Shown here: positions 1 to 9,500 of the stretch, in pieces
Layout of the letters: the number at the start of each line of letters is the position of its first letter
Position numbering within the stretch: position 1 is the stretch's first letter
Source: Capniomyces stellatus
Lineage: Eukaryota > Kickxellomycota > Harpellomycetes > Harpellales > Legeriomycetaceae
Length of the DNA: 21,000 bases
Assembly: GCA_001661515.1 (NCBI GenBank)
Contig: LUVW01000012.1
Coordinates: forward strand, 540,863 to 561,862
Reading direction: 5' to 3'
Made by a program: the position numbers and the translations under genes
The notes under the pieces: generated by a model
Seen by the model: the letters and a program-made list of their open reading frames with translations, nothing else
Databases searched by the model: none
What the model was told of the DNA's origin: nothing

Positions 1-22
1 AAAAAAAAAAAAAAAAAAAAAA
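1..22. repeat. Poly-A tract at the left window edge
   Basis: Twenty-two consecutive A bases, about 30 bp downstream of the COG5 stop codon on the opposite strand. It may be a genuine homopolymer, or mark the end of an assembly contig. The sequence alone cannot decide. Confidence 0.6.
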
Positions 23-50
23 CAAACGTAAAGAAATAATGAAAGAAGAG

Positions 51-3000
51 TTATGTGGTAGTTGAGGCTGGTTGGAAATGGCTGTTCAAACAGACCAATA
101 GCTGTTCGATTTGCTGGCATGCAGATTGGTTTGACTTGGCATTTTGTTTGTTACCAATACTTTTGGCAACAAGTTTGTGTACCGAGTCGGACAAAACAGC
201 AACATTTGACGTAAACAGTGGAGCCAGCAAATCAATAGCATCGCCATTCAGCTCAGACAGCATGGAAATGTAAAGAATAGAAATCGAGTACTTTGCTGGC
301 AAGTAAACCTTATCAATGAGCGCGCCTGCATCGCTGGACTTGGCATGTTTGGTGGCTGTGTTGACTGAAAGCTTGGCCATATTATTTGGCGAGTTTGCAT
401 TGTTTAGCGAAAACCCATCAATACTGGGCAAATTGTCCGGGTAACTTGCGGGATCCAAAATCAAAAATGAGGAGGGAAAGTACTGGGCAATAGAGATGGA
501 ATCTGAGCGGGAGTTGTCGGAATGAAGATTCAGGTTTCTTTCAAGAAGAGCCTTGTGGTGGTCAGACATGCTGAACCAGTCACTTGTCAGCTTGATAAGT
601 CTGGACTTGTCACCAGCCAGCGTGTGGACCAGAGAAAAGATTCTTGAAGAAATATGGAACACCAGACCGTACTTGCCAATGCTCTTTGCAAGATTGTTTC
701 CACCAGCCAGCTCCTCAGCAGAGGCAAACAAAAGCTGTTTCATTTCCCTCAAAGCCAAATAAGACTCACCAAGATCCTCAACTTTTACCATGACTCGTGG
801 GCTAACCCTGGAAGCTTCACCACCAGTGACACGTGCAGAACTGGCAGAACTTGGTGGCGAGGAGCCGGGTTTTAGGGAGGAGGCAGAGTTCAGGGACAAG
901 AACAGCTGAAGAGCTTCAAACTCGTACTTGCTGATCGCACTGGCCAGCTCCAAGTTGGTGTTTTCGGTCAGCGGGTAAACAGCCGCAACGATCGAGACAA
1001 ACGACCGGGTCTGCACCTGAACAAACTGGACCAGCACCCGGCGCAGTGCCTCGTAGCACAGTCTTGACGTACTTACAAACTGCTTGCTGACCAGACCGTA
1101 CAGCAGCTCCAGACTTGCAAAAAACGCCGAGTAGTCAGTTGACCCGGCAAACGACTCGGCCATCATCTGGATCAGCGATGACGAAATGCTGCCAAACAGC
1201 GCTGCGGTGTACTCCTCGGCCGCGTGCTCGATAGACTCCAAGAGCTCTACAAACCGCTTAGCCGCGCCCTGGCCTCTCTGCAGGCCGCTAGTAGGCCCAG
1301 CCCCCCCGTCGTTCCCACCGCCTCCGCTGCTGGCGTTGGTTACAATGCTGATGCCGCCCAAGTCCGCTGCAATTCTGCCGGAATTACCCGCAACACCCGG
1401 TCCAATTTCCCCAACGCTCACCCCAATTTCCCCAATCCTCGCGGCCAAGTCCACAAGCACGTTTACGTACTTTTCATAATTGGAAACCAGTAGACCTACT
1501 CGGTTTGAGCTGGCCGAGTTGCTGGTTGCGTAGGACGAGGATGCCAGGTCCAGCAGGAAACTGGTCTCCTCCACCCCTAAACTTTTGATGTTGTCCACCA
1601 CGTTTCCAACGCACTCGCGCAAAACACCCTCTGCTATATCCTCCACTGCACCAAGCAAAGGCATAAACGTCCCCACCAAGTCCAGCTCAATGTCAATGCT
1701 CTTGAAAAACATCCCCATCGACTTGTTGTCCACCTCCAGGCTGGGGAAGCTGTTTGCTGTCTGCGCCACCTGGAACAACCCCGCCGCCTTACTGTTTGGC
1801 GGGAAACTCCGCAGCCCCGCCGACTCTAACCGGTTGCTGACCGAGTTGACGTACTCCAGCCCCAGCTGCTGCAGAACTGTATAGTATACAATTTCCTCCG
1901 AAAAACTCCCCAGTATCGACTTGAGGTTTCCCGATAAAAGCATCATGTATCTCGGGTATAAACTCACCAGGTTTTGCCAGATTGCCGGGTACTCCTTACC
2001 TCGATTTATCTCCTCATCTATCGCCACTGAAACCAAATTCCACCAGTAAGACACCAGCCCATTCTCACTTATCTCAAGCCCAAGCTCTTCCAAAAACGTT
2101 TCTTTCTCTTTCTCTTTCTCTTTCTCTTTCTCCTCACCTCCACCTCCACTAATATTACCATCTCCACTTCCACTTTTACTAACATTACCACCTCTACTTT
2201 CCCCCAACTTTTTTACCCGAACGTCCCCCTTTTTACGCACCAACACCCGCTCCAGTGTCAATATCGCATTTCCTCCTGCTGTCAACGCCGAACTAAGCAA
2301 TCGAAGTTGCTCCCACAGCTCCTCCGACACTCTTGCGCTTTCCACTCCCACGTCGTCCTTGCCCCCAAACGCTCCTTTAGCGCTCCTCTTTTCCGACTTT
2401 AGTTTCCCGCCTATTTACAGATGAGTATTACACACGAGTTTGGTTATAAAATCTATTCACCAACTCTTCACCCAATCACTTTTGATCCCTTTGACATTAT
2501 TTACCTTGTATTTCGTTTTGGAGCTGTTTTAAATTTATCGATCCTGCAATTCGCTGCTTCGTGTTCTCCACGTGCTCCCCAATCCAATCCATCAGTTTCT
2601 CCTTCAATATCCCCAGGTTGTACAGTATCTGCAGCCCATTCCCAATCTCTGCCATTTTCAGCCGCGCAATTCCACTCTTTACCAGCTTTATCCCCTCCTT
2701 CTCCAAAAGCTCCCTTCGTGGCTCAACCTCGCTTTGCCTCAGCATATCAACGTACTCAATCCTTGAAAGCCCCTCTGCTTCTATTGTCTCCACTATATCT
2801 GTAACCGTCAACGCTGCCAGGTTAAACACCTGTTCCTTCTCTCTTTCCGAAATTAATCCCCTCTCCTCATTTATCTCAGCACTACTTTGCCCTGCTTTGC
2901 TTATGCTTTGCCTCCGATACCGAGTCTCCCTGCACTCCTCCAACATGCTGCTCGGAAACTGTTTCTTTAACCGCCCCACCAACTTTACTGTCCGGCTCGT

Positions 3001-3840
3001 TGCTCTAACTATCTCAACCGCCTTCTTCAAGTTCGTCACTCTTATCAAGTATTGTGCCACTTGCTCATACGGCGTTTTTATCTGAAACTGCAACCTATTT
3101 TCAGGAATTTCACCAAATAATGTTCATATCTTCCCTCTCACCCTACTCTCTCCCCCACCTCCCCCCCTCCCTCTTCTCACCTTCCCCAGTTATCTATTCC
3201 TCCAACATTTTCAGCAATCATAATTACTTACCCATGAAGCTCATTTCTTATCTCGGATATTTGATTCTTGACTTTTACAACCTGCTCCTCCAGGTTCCCT
3301 AGTCCCATTATTTGCCCTAACAGCTCAAGTTGGTTTCCTGATATCTATTCAGTTTTTTTTAAAATAAAAAACCCCCAGCACATCACAACCTCTTTTTTTT
3401 TAGTCACAACAATCAATTTATTCCCTTTTATCCTTTTCCCACCAACACTTGATCCCCCCCCCGTCCTCAGCTTTACAAAGTATCATCAATTCCATCTCTT
3501 TCTTTCCTTATCCATTCGCACTCTTTAGCATTTACCACTTTCACTTTATACATTTTAAATTTACCTGCTGCTTAAATTCGACCTCCAGATTTTTTATTTG
3601 TTTTTTCAACACCCCAACTTTTTTTGCAAACTCTGCCTCCAGCCTTTCCATCTCCTCTTTGCTTTTTGGAAAATCCGTATCTACACTCATCTCCTTTCCG
3701 CCTTCCGCCAGGCTGCCGCTATCCATCGACTTTTCTCTTTTTGAAAACTTGGAATTCGATAGCTGTGCCAATGTTTTGTATCCGAAATCTAGCCCCGAAA
3801 AGTTGTCTAAAAGAAACTCCTTGTATTCTATTCCATACAT
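51..3840 (-). CDS. COG5: Conserved oligomeric Golgi complex subunit 5, four exons
   Basis: COG5 belongs to the COG tethering complex, which guides retrograde vesicle traffic within the Golgi. I infer exons 3840-3565, 3344-3232, 3094-2505 and 2410-51. The introns are 220, 137 and 94 nt, start GTAAAT, GTAAGT and GTAAAT, and all end TAG. Phases join exactly to 1112 codons plus stop. Exon 1 opens with an acidic/aromatic segment (MYGIEYKEFLLDNF) like the COG5 N-terminus. Exons 2 and 3 form the helical region (ELLGQIMGLGNLEEQV, then LKKAVEIVRATSRTVKLVGRL and ALQ-like LQILYNLGILKEKL). Exon 4 starts with the hallmark Trp-containing stretch EELWEQLRLLSSALT followed by LERVLVRKKGDV. The protein is longer than human COG5 (about 840 residues). 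The extra length includes an EK-repeat and Gly/Ser tracts near residues 400-430, a Gly-rich tract near 690, and a Ser/Pro tract near 850. The chosen ATG lies directly after an A-rich leader on the coding strand. Identification is from remembered family motifs, not a search. Confidence 0.85.
2098..2133. repeat. Hexanucleotide microsatellite (TTTCTC)n inside COG5 exon 4
   Basis: About six tandem copies of a TTTCTC unit on the plus strand. On the minus (coding) strand the unit is GAGAAA, read in frame as a Glu-Lys dipeptide repeat. Because the unit is six bases, gain or loss of copies keeps the COG5 frame open. A Gly/Ser-rich tract lies immediately N-terminal to it in the protein, so the region is probably a disordered insert. 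Confidence 0.85.
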
Positions 3841-4607
3841 TTTTGATTTTTTTTTTTTTTAAAAAAAACAAACCCGATTACTTTCTCTTCATTTATTACT
3901 CTTGTTTCACGCTCTGGTTGTTGCCAGTAGTTCAAAATGCCTTGAAAAAAAAAATCAAAATCAAAATCCGAGCAGCATCAACGTCAAATTCCCTGTTCTT
4001 CTCACCATTTTCAAAGGCCTCATCCTTTTTGTCTGGATTCATTAGCACCGGAATCTGCATTTTATCTCCGTGTCACTCTTGCTCCCGTTATTTCTATACC
4101 GTTATGCTGCTATGCTTCTGTCAGTAAATTCCCTCGTTTACATTAAAGTCGTGCTAATAAATATATCCAAGCACAGAAACTCCCTTTTCTCTCCAATCTG
4201 ATTTACTCGCTATTTGTATAACCAAAGTTTCAAAGTAAATGTTTTTACTCATCTCTTGATAAAACCACTCGTTCTGTTTTAAACACCGAACATTTTCCTC
4301 GAAATTACGATTTTTGTAATGGTAAAATTTGGTATCAATAATCCAGAAACTGAAATCCCAAATCTAAACTCGAGATTCCAACCAATCAGTCAATGAAAAC
4401 CATTACTGTCCTTTCTGAACATCCCATCCATTCGCTACAGTTTTTTAGCACTTAAAACGAAAAGTGCACTATTTTTTTTATTGCTCTATTAATATTATTT
4501 ATTTATTATTGAAATTCATCAATTCGAATGTCAATAAATATGAAAAATTATGAATGTTAATGTAGCAAAATAGTGTCTATTTAATTAGAGTTTAACCTCC
4601 TTTGGAT
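3841..4607. other. Intergenic region without a recognised gene
   Basis: A 767-bp A+T-rich spacer between the COG5 start and the orphan ORF at 4608. Immediately upstream of the COG5 ATG is a run of about 15 T on the plus strand (A on the COG5 coding strand), followed by a run of 8 A. A short AAAATC triplication lies near 3950. Long open frames here appear to be chance frames in pyrimidine-rich DNA. I see no RNA gene or recognisable protein. Confidence 0.6.
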
Positions 4608-5129
4608 TTAGAGTCTGTTAGTCGAAATTTTATTAGCCAACACAACACTATCAATGTCAATGGTTTTGTAAAACTCGGCTTTGTTGTTGTTTATGACTGC
4701 TTCTTTACTCAGAAAGCTTTCCATTTCCTCACTAGAAGGAAAGCATATCAGCAAGCTTTTCTTTACTCGGTCCAAACTGAGCCCAATTAATGAATCACCC
4801 ACATTATCTTCCACAACCTTCATAATTGAACTAACATAATCTTTTACACGGGACATTTGGCATCCTATGGTGCTATCTCCACCCCCTTTGGTAATTACCA
4901 ACAAAGGTTGCTGTTTCTTTTTTGTCTGGAGGTGAATGGCTGACACTTTTTTCACTTCACCTTCCAATCCCTCCATGATTGGTATTTTTTTGTACACTTT
5001 TTTTGCTCTTTCGTACGTTGAGCTTAACTCTTTCTTCGGTTGGTACGAGGTTACTGGTGTTAAACCAGTCTTAACAGCAGCACTATAGCTAGTAGCTAGT
5101 TGCTTTGCACCCTTATTCGGTGACGACAT
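4608..5129 (-). CDS. Orphan 173-aa protein, possibly a retroelement ORF1/Gag-like fragment
   Basis: I do not recognise this protein with certainty. It starts MSSPNKGAKQLATSYSAAVK; Ser/Tyr/Ala-rich starts like this occur in ORF1 (Gag-like) proteins of non-LTR retrotransposons. A basic region follows (residues 30-75, rich in Lys), then a predicted alpha/beta stretch with ICQMSRVKDYV-type helix and the strand-like segment KKSLLICFPSSEEMESFLSKE. That segment resembles the RRM-like fold seen in ORF1 proteins. No CCHC zinc knuckle is present, so if it is an ORF1 it is truncated at the C-terminus. There is no signal peptide or membrane segment. It is divergent from the cysteine synthase gene across about 470 bp. 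Alternative: a lineage-specific host gene. The coding call itself is fairly safe given its length and ordinary composition in A+T-rich surroundings. Confidence 0.5.
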   Translation of the reverse strand: MSSPNKGAKQLATSYSAAVKTGLTPVTSYQPKKELSSTYERAKKVYKKIPIMEGLEGEVKKVSAIHLQTKKKQQPLLVITKGGGDSTIGCQMSRVKDYVSSIMKVVEDNVGDSLIGLSLDRVKKSLLICFPSSEEMESFLSKEAVINNNKAEFYKTIDIDSVVLANKISTNRL

Positions 5130-5164
5130 TTAGACTAATTGTCCTGGTATAACTAGGTAGATAA

Positions 5165-5217
5165 GCTATAAATATGGTTTTACTATAGATAGTATAGATT
5201 CAGTGTTCTGATTGGCT
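5165..5217 (-). promoter_or_regulatory. Possible CCAAT plus TATA promoter for the 4608-5129 ORF
   Basis: On the minus strand a CCAATCA box (about 5215-5209) is followed by TATTTATAG (about 5174-5166). These lie roughly 85 and 40 nt upstream of the ATG at 5129. Spacing and order fit a small eukaryotic core promoter, but TATA-like words are common in DNA this A+T-rich, so this is tentative. Confidence 0.3.
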
Positions 5218-5597
5218 ATTTGAAAAATTGCTTGCTCGATTAAGAGCGAGAGGAAAGTGCGCTTTTTATCGTTTAAAATTGGACCTAACTGTACTGAACA
5301 AAAAAAATGATAAAAATTCAAAAAATTCAAAAAAAAATTACGAGCCGGATGAATCTTGCATTTTCTTACAAGCCATACGATACAAACCGGATTTTTTATA
5401 TAATTTGATTGTTGCATTTTCTGGTTTTTAAGCTTTTTACTACCGACGATTTATTAATAAACAAAACAAGCAACCTAAATTAAGAAATATACTTAAATAC
5501 CAGTATTTTTAGGTTTATACAAATTCACTGAAATTAGAATTAACACCGCTACCCCGACATTTTAAAAGAAAGTCCGCCAATGCATACAGTTTAAACA
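5218..5597. other. Upstream spacer of the cysteine synthase gene
   Basis: About 380 bp of A+T-rich DNA with several short A runs near 5300-5340. No gene is recognised. It probably contains the cysteine synthase promoter, but I see no distinct box I would defend. Confidence 0.45.
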
Positions 5598-7351
5598 ATG
5601 CCCAGCGAAAAGACGTTTATTTATGGCTTTGGGGCAATCTCAGCTATTGCCGTATTAGAACTGGTGTATATACTGGTGAAAAGCAAAACAAATGTAAGTC
5701 AAAAGTTACAAATCAACAGCACTTTCAATACCCAAACATTATCCAAACTTTCGGTACTCTATATATCTAAACAAAAAACGCCAAATAAATAATAATATAG
5801 AGGAATCCGTATTCAAAAAAGAAAGTCTTTAAAACCAACGACTCGGATGAGAACAGCATACCGAGCTTTAAAGATAGCACCGAATTAAGTAAATTCGATA
5901 ATATTTCCCAGCTGGTCGGAAACACACCCTTGATTAGAATTAACAGTCTGTCGGATGCTCTAGGTTGCGAGATATTGGTAAGAACCCACTCCCTCTCCCT
6001 CATCATTGATATAACCTTTGACTTTATGTATTAAGTGACTTGTTGTTGCTAATTTAAATACGTGTTGCTAACTTTTTCTTGTTTATTGACACTTGTTTGA
6101 GTTTAGGGTAAAGCAGAGGTAAATTTTATGCATTAAAATACCTACCGGTTATTATTTATTTTCAAAGCAATCAATACTATGCTGGTCAAGAGAAATGCGA
6201 CCCAAATCTGTTTATTTTCAACTATATCACACCTCTATATTCCAAATAAATGAATATATATATATGGAATATAGTTTTTAAACCCTGGAGGTAGTGCAAA
6301 GGATCGAGTGGTTTTGGAAATTATAGAATCGGCAGAGCGTGAGGGCAAACTTAAGCCAAACACAAATAGCTGCATATTTGAAGGAACATCAGGCTCAACA
6401 GGGATCTCATTGTGTATGATAGCTCACGCTAGAGGGTACAAGTCGTATATTGTAATGCCTAACGATGTAGCCAGTGAAAAGAGAACGCTGCTAGAAAGCA
6501 TGGGAGCAACTGTTGAACTAGTCCGACCCTGCTCAATAGTCCAGTCTGAAAACTTTGTTCGGGTGGCACAGAGACGGGCTGAAGAGTACAGCACTTCAAC
6601 CGAAATCACAAATACAAGCAATGGTGGGATTGCACCAACCAAAAAGACTGGCGATAGGCAAACACAAGCTTCTCCACAAGGGTACTTTATGGATCAGTTT
6701 GAGAACCCTTCAAACTTTATGGCCCATTACAAAAACACCGGCCCCGAGATATACAAGCAGACCAACGGAAATATAGATGCAATTGTTCATGGCTCTGGGA
6801 CTGGAGGAACGATATCCGGAATCACTTTATACCTAAAACCTAAAATTCCAAACCTGAAGGTCTACCTGGCTGACCCCCCAGGCTCAGGAAATGCAAACAA
6901 GGTCAACTTTGGCGTGATGTTTTCACACACTGAGCGTGAAGGTACTAGGAGAAGATACCAGACCGACACAATAGTCGAAGGCGTGGGTTTAAACAGAATG
7001 ACATTTAACTTTACGCGACTGTTCAGGCCTAGAAACGCTGCAAGCCTCAATAGCTCTACATCTCTGAATAGATCCTGTGATATTGATGGTGCGTTTACAA
7101 TCGATGACCAGTTGTCCATTTGGATGTCTCGGTACTTGATGGAAAATGACGGCCTGTTCCTAGGCTCCTCGTCCGCACTCAACTGCGCTGCTGTTGTAAA
7201 GGTAGCAAGATTGTTAGGACCTGGGTGCACAATTCTGACTATTCTATGCGACTCTGGTCAAAGACATTTAACCAAATTTTGGAACGACGAGTGGTTGAGC
7301 GCTAGAGGGTTTAAAACCAACGTTCCTGATAGTTTAGAGCCATTTTACTAG
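5598..7351 (+). CDS. Membrane-anchored PLP-dependent cysteine synthase (Mcy1 type), four exons
   Basis: The product belongs to the cysteine synthase/cystathionine beta-synthase fold II of PLP enzymes, which exchange the side chain of (O-acetyl)serine for a thiol. I infer exons 5598-5693, 5801-5977, 6107-6118 (12 nt) and 6275-7351, all joining in phase 0 to 453 residues. Introns are 107, 129 and 156 nt, starting GTAAGT, GTAAGA and GTAAAT and ending TAG. Residues 7-27 form a hydrophobic membrane anchor. The catalytic part begins with LVGNTPLIRI. The PLP-binding lysine is K104 in NPGGSAKDR; the substrate loop is EGTSGSTG (131-138) and the phosphate-binding loop GSGTGGT (about 268-274). The C-terminal DSGQRHLTKFWNDEWL matches what I recall of the fungal Mcy1/cysteine synthase 2 group, which also carries an N-terminal membrane segment and is associated with mitochondria in yeast. 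It lacks the regulatory CBS domains of cystathionine beta-synthase. Actual substrate is inference. Confidence 0.88.
6107..6118 (+). other. 12-nt microexon of the cysteine synthase gene
   Basis: The bases GGTAAAGCAGAG are flanked by an upstream TTTAG acceptor and a downstream GTAAAT donor. They encode Gly-Lys-Ala-Glu, which joins exon 2 (ending in GCEIL) and exon 4 (starting FLNPGG) to restore the conserved family stretch L-x-K-x-E-x-x-NPGGSxKDR. Without it the protein would lose four residues just before the PLP lysine motif. Confidence 0.8.
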
Positions 7352-7728
7352 ATTTTATTTCAATAATAGACTATAATTATGATTCAGAATTCGAATTTGA
7401 GCTTATGTTCAAGACTCTGGCCCTGATTCTCACTGATACCTGAAATTAGAGTGGGAAACAAAGATAGTGTTGGAACTTTATATAAAACGAGCCAAACAAA
7501 ACAGACGTGGGTGTTACCTTTGTTGAATTTTTGTACTCTTTAGCTGACCCCAATCTATCAAAGGTAGCCTCAATATCTGATTATGATATGAAAACCTAGC
7601 CACCATTTTTTATTAAAACAATGCTCTATTTTCCTGTTTTTTTTCAACTATTGTGATTTATTGCCAAATTCTGCATCATTACAACATTATTGCCTCGCTT
7701 TGATTTTCATTTTCCACTCTTTACTATA

Positions 7729-7756
7729 GTGTTATTTCTATTAAAGGAAATAACAC
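7729..7756. repeat. Perfect 10-bp inverted repeat (hairpin)
   Basis: GTGTTATTTC at 7729-7738 is exactly complementary to GAAATAACAC at 7747-7756, with an 8-base loop. It lies about 380 bp downstream of the cysteine synthase stop, too far to be read as its terminator with confidence. It may be a small structured RNA or remnant element. Confidence 0.7.
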
Positions 7757-7774
7757 GAATGAATAACATGACAA

Positions 7775-7827
7775 ACTCGATTGTTTAAATTTTAGTAACT
7801 TGTTAGTGTACCTAAAATCAATCGAGT
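7775..7827. repeat. Bulged inverted repeat, 16 paired bases
   Basis: The right arm 7812-7827 (CTAAAATCAATCGAGT) pairs in full with a left arm split into ACTCGATTG (7775-7783) and ATTTTAG (7789-7795) by a five-base bulge. The loop is 7796-7811. It stands only 18 bp from the preceding hairpin. It could be the folded remnant of a miniature inverted-repeat element or a structured noncoding RNA. Confidence 0.65.
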
Positions 7828-7857
7828 CAAATTTTTTGAGGGAATTCGTAACTCGTA

Positions 7858-7958
7858 ATTCTTTTATTCTTTTATTCTTTTATTCTTTTATTCTTTTATT
7901 CTTTTATTCTTTTATTCTTTTATTCTTTTATTCTTTTATTCTTTTATTCTTTTATTCT
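7858..7958. repeat. 8-bp satellite (ATTCTTTT)n, about 12.6 copies
   Basis: A perfect or near-perfect tandem array of ATTCTTTT over about 101 bp. It starts some 30 bp after the bulged inverted repeat. The purity suggests recent expansion by slippage. No coding potential. Confidence 0.95.
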
Positions 7959-8467
7959 TAAAATGAGCTTTTATTTTAGTTTGTAATTTTCCAGTAGCGC
8001 TTTTTCAAATTGGCAGTTTCTTTAAACAAATAGTTTTGCCAACATTGGAAATGTTATGACTTAAAGTTTTTATCATTGTTAAGAAAATTGTCTCATTCAA
8101 CTCGCGAATATAATACATATGGATCAAAGTTCTTGAAGAGATTCATAATTGATACAAGAATTACAACTATTGTTTTTGTTATATTAGTTACCATTACAGT
8201 CACTTGATATTTTTATTTTTAAAGATCCCAAGCTGGTCTCGTTAATTGTTATATTCATTACCCATATTATTTATTGAATATCTAACGCAAGTACCGTTTA
8301 TTTATAAAGTTAGCTCAACAAAACTCTTTAGTGATCGCTGGTATATTATATTCATTCCCAAGTCAATAATTCCAAGGCAAAGTTTATATTATAAAGCCTC
8401 GCATCTAGCTACTTGAAACCCAGCATACATCAAAATCTTAAATAGCGAGTCTAGCTCAAGAATCAAC

Positions 8468-9262
8468 ATGTATAGCAGTAGGAGATATAGAAAACAAAAA
8501 ATACTAGTAATATTGTCTGTCTTTTTGCTTACATTTATACTTGTAAGTTTGTATTACGAGTTTGTAATCAGTATAGGAATATTCCTAGGGCAGACGTTTG
8601 GTGTTTTTGGAAAGTACAGCTATATTAGATACACCAAGTTCGGGATCGAGGCAAGGAAGATTGCACTCCGAATTAATAAAAAGCCTTGCCCTGAGCTCAA
8701 GTCAACGCTCAACAAAAGTTGCAATTCAATAGGATATCATATCATTAACGGAAGAGCCAACAGCACAAAAGAAATGGCCAGTTGGAGCGACTTTAACCCA
8801 AGCATTATAAAAGTAATGCCCACAAATAATGGTACCTTGGGGTTTAGTAGTAGAACTGAAAACACGAACTGGTTTAGAAGGCTAAATATAATATATTACT
8901 TGGCCTTTTTGGATATTATTGACCAAAAAAACGATTGCGTTGTTATAATCGAAGACGACATCACGTTAGTTGACAAAGACGAGTTTAAAAAACAAATAAA
9001 ACAGGTGAAAACATCAGACCTCGACTACTACTCGTTTATGAACGAGGAAGATCGCGCGGACAGCATAGAGTATAATTACAGCACAACAGCAACTTTTTAC
9101 AGAAAGGAGTTTCTCAAGAAATTTTCAGAGTTTTTGCTTGAAAATTCAGCTTTCATACCTGTTGATATACTACTTGCATCATTCTCTCCGGGATGTAGAA
9201 CTAAGAGTAGGGTAATAGATCATCCCGCTATTAGGTTAAAATATATACCCTCAAGGACGTAA
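8468..9262 (+). CDS. Type II membrane protein resembling a GT25-family glycosyltransferase
   Basis: A 264-residue intronless ORF. Residues 1-11 are basic (SSRRYRKQK) and are followed by a membrane segment at about 12-33, the layout of a Golgi type II anchor. The luminal part contains GTLGFSSRTENTNWFRRLN, then a hydrophobic strand leading to an acidic DxD-like cluster, CVVIIEDDITLVDK (about residues 157-170). This is the position and style of the metal/nucleotide-sugar site of family-25 (LPS biosynthesis/collagen galactosyltransferase-like) enzymes. A later segment, FIPVDILLASFSPG, resembles the Pro-Val-Asp acceptor motif of that family. There are Asn-X-Ser/Thr sites (NKS, NST, NGT, NYS). The family call is from motif style only. 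Donor and acceptor sugars are unknown. The gene converges on the cysteine-rich gene at 9501, so a surface or secretory role would fit both, but that is inference. Confidence 0.6.
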   Translation: MYSSRRYRKQKILVILSVFLLTFILVSLYYEFVISIGIFLGQTFGVFGKYSYIRYTKFGIEARKIALRINKKPCPELKSTLNKSCNSIGYHIINGRANSTKEMASWSDFNPSIIKVMPTNNGTLGFSSRTENTNWFRRLNIIYYLAFLDIIDQKNDCVVIIEDDITLVDKDEFKKQIKQVKTSDLDYYSFMNEEDRADSIEYNYSTTATFYRKEFLKKFSEFLLENSAFIPVDILLASFSPGCRTKSRVIDHPAIRLKYIPSRT

Positions 9263-9500
9263 ACAAATAATAGGCTGTATTAGTAAACTATTTGACAATT
9301 TCAAAAGCAGTAGTTATTAAAAATTGCTTCAGCCAATAAATTAATATTATTTATTTAGAAAAAGAATTTTATAATAAATGGTTGTTTTTATGATTGTATA
9401 GTTGAACAGTCAAACAAGTAAAAGTCTAAACTTTTAAAAATAAATAAATATATAAAAGGTATAATTATGACTAATAAAAATATATTAGGCTAAATTAAAA

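Larger units (their letters stand above)
7352..8467. other. Intergenic region with hairpins and satellite, no gene
   Basis: About 1.1 kb of A+T-rich DNA between the cysteine synthase gene and the glycosyltransferase-like gene. Its structured core (7729-7958) is described in separate entries. The right part, 7960-8467, is plain A+T-rich DNA with a TTTATAAAG word near 8301 and should include the promoter of the next gene. No tRNA, rRNA or protein remnant recognised. Confidence 0.6.

Noticed and set aside
2561..3085. Plus-strand 174-codon open frame opposite COG5 exon 3
   Set aside because: It is the reverse shadow of COG5 coding DNA, rich in Ser/Leu/Pro as expected from antisense translation of a purine-rich coding strand; the minus strand has the family motifs and consistent splice sites.
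3624..4127. 167-codon plus-strand frame across the COG5 start region
   Set aside because: Overlaps COG5 exon 1 antisense and a poly-T/poly-A tract; composition is dominated by Phe, Ser and Leu.
5694..5792. Reading through the first donor of the cysteine synthase gene as a 64-residue protein
   Set aside because: The GTAAGT donor at 5694 and the TAG acceptor at 5800 join the membrane anchor to the catalytic domain in phase; readthrough ends without any domain.
7858..7958. CRISPR array or telomeric repeat
   Set aside because: The 8-bp units are contiguous without spacers, so not CRISPR; the unit is not a G-rich telomere repeat and lies internal to the window.
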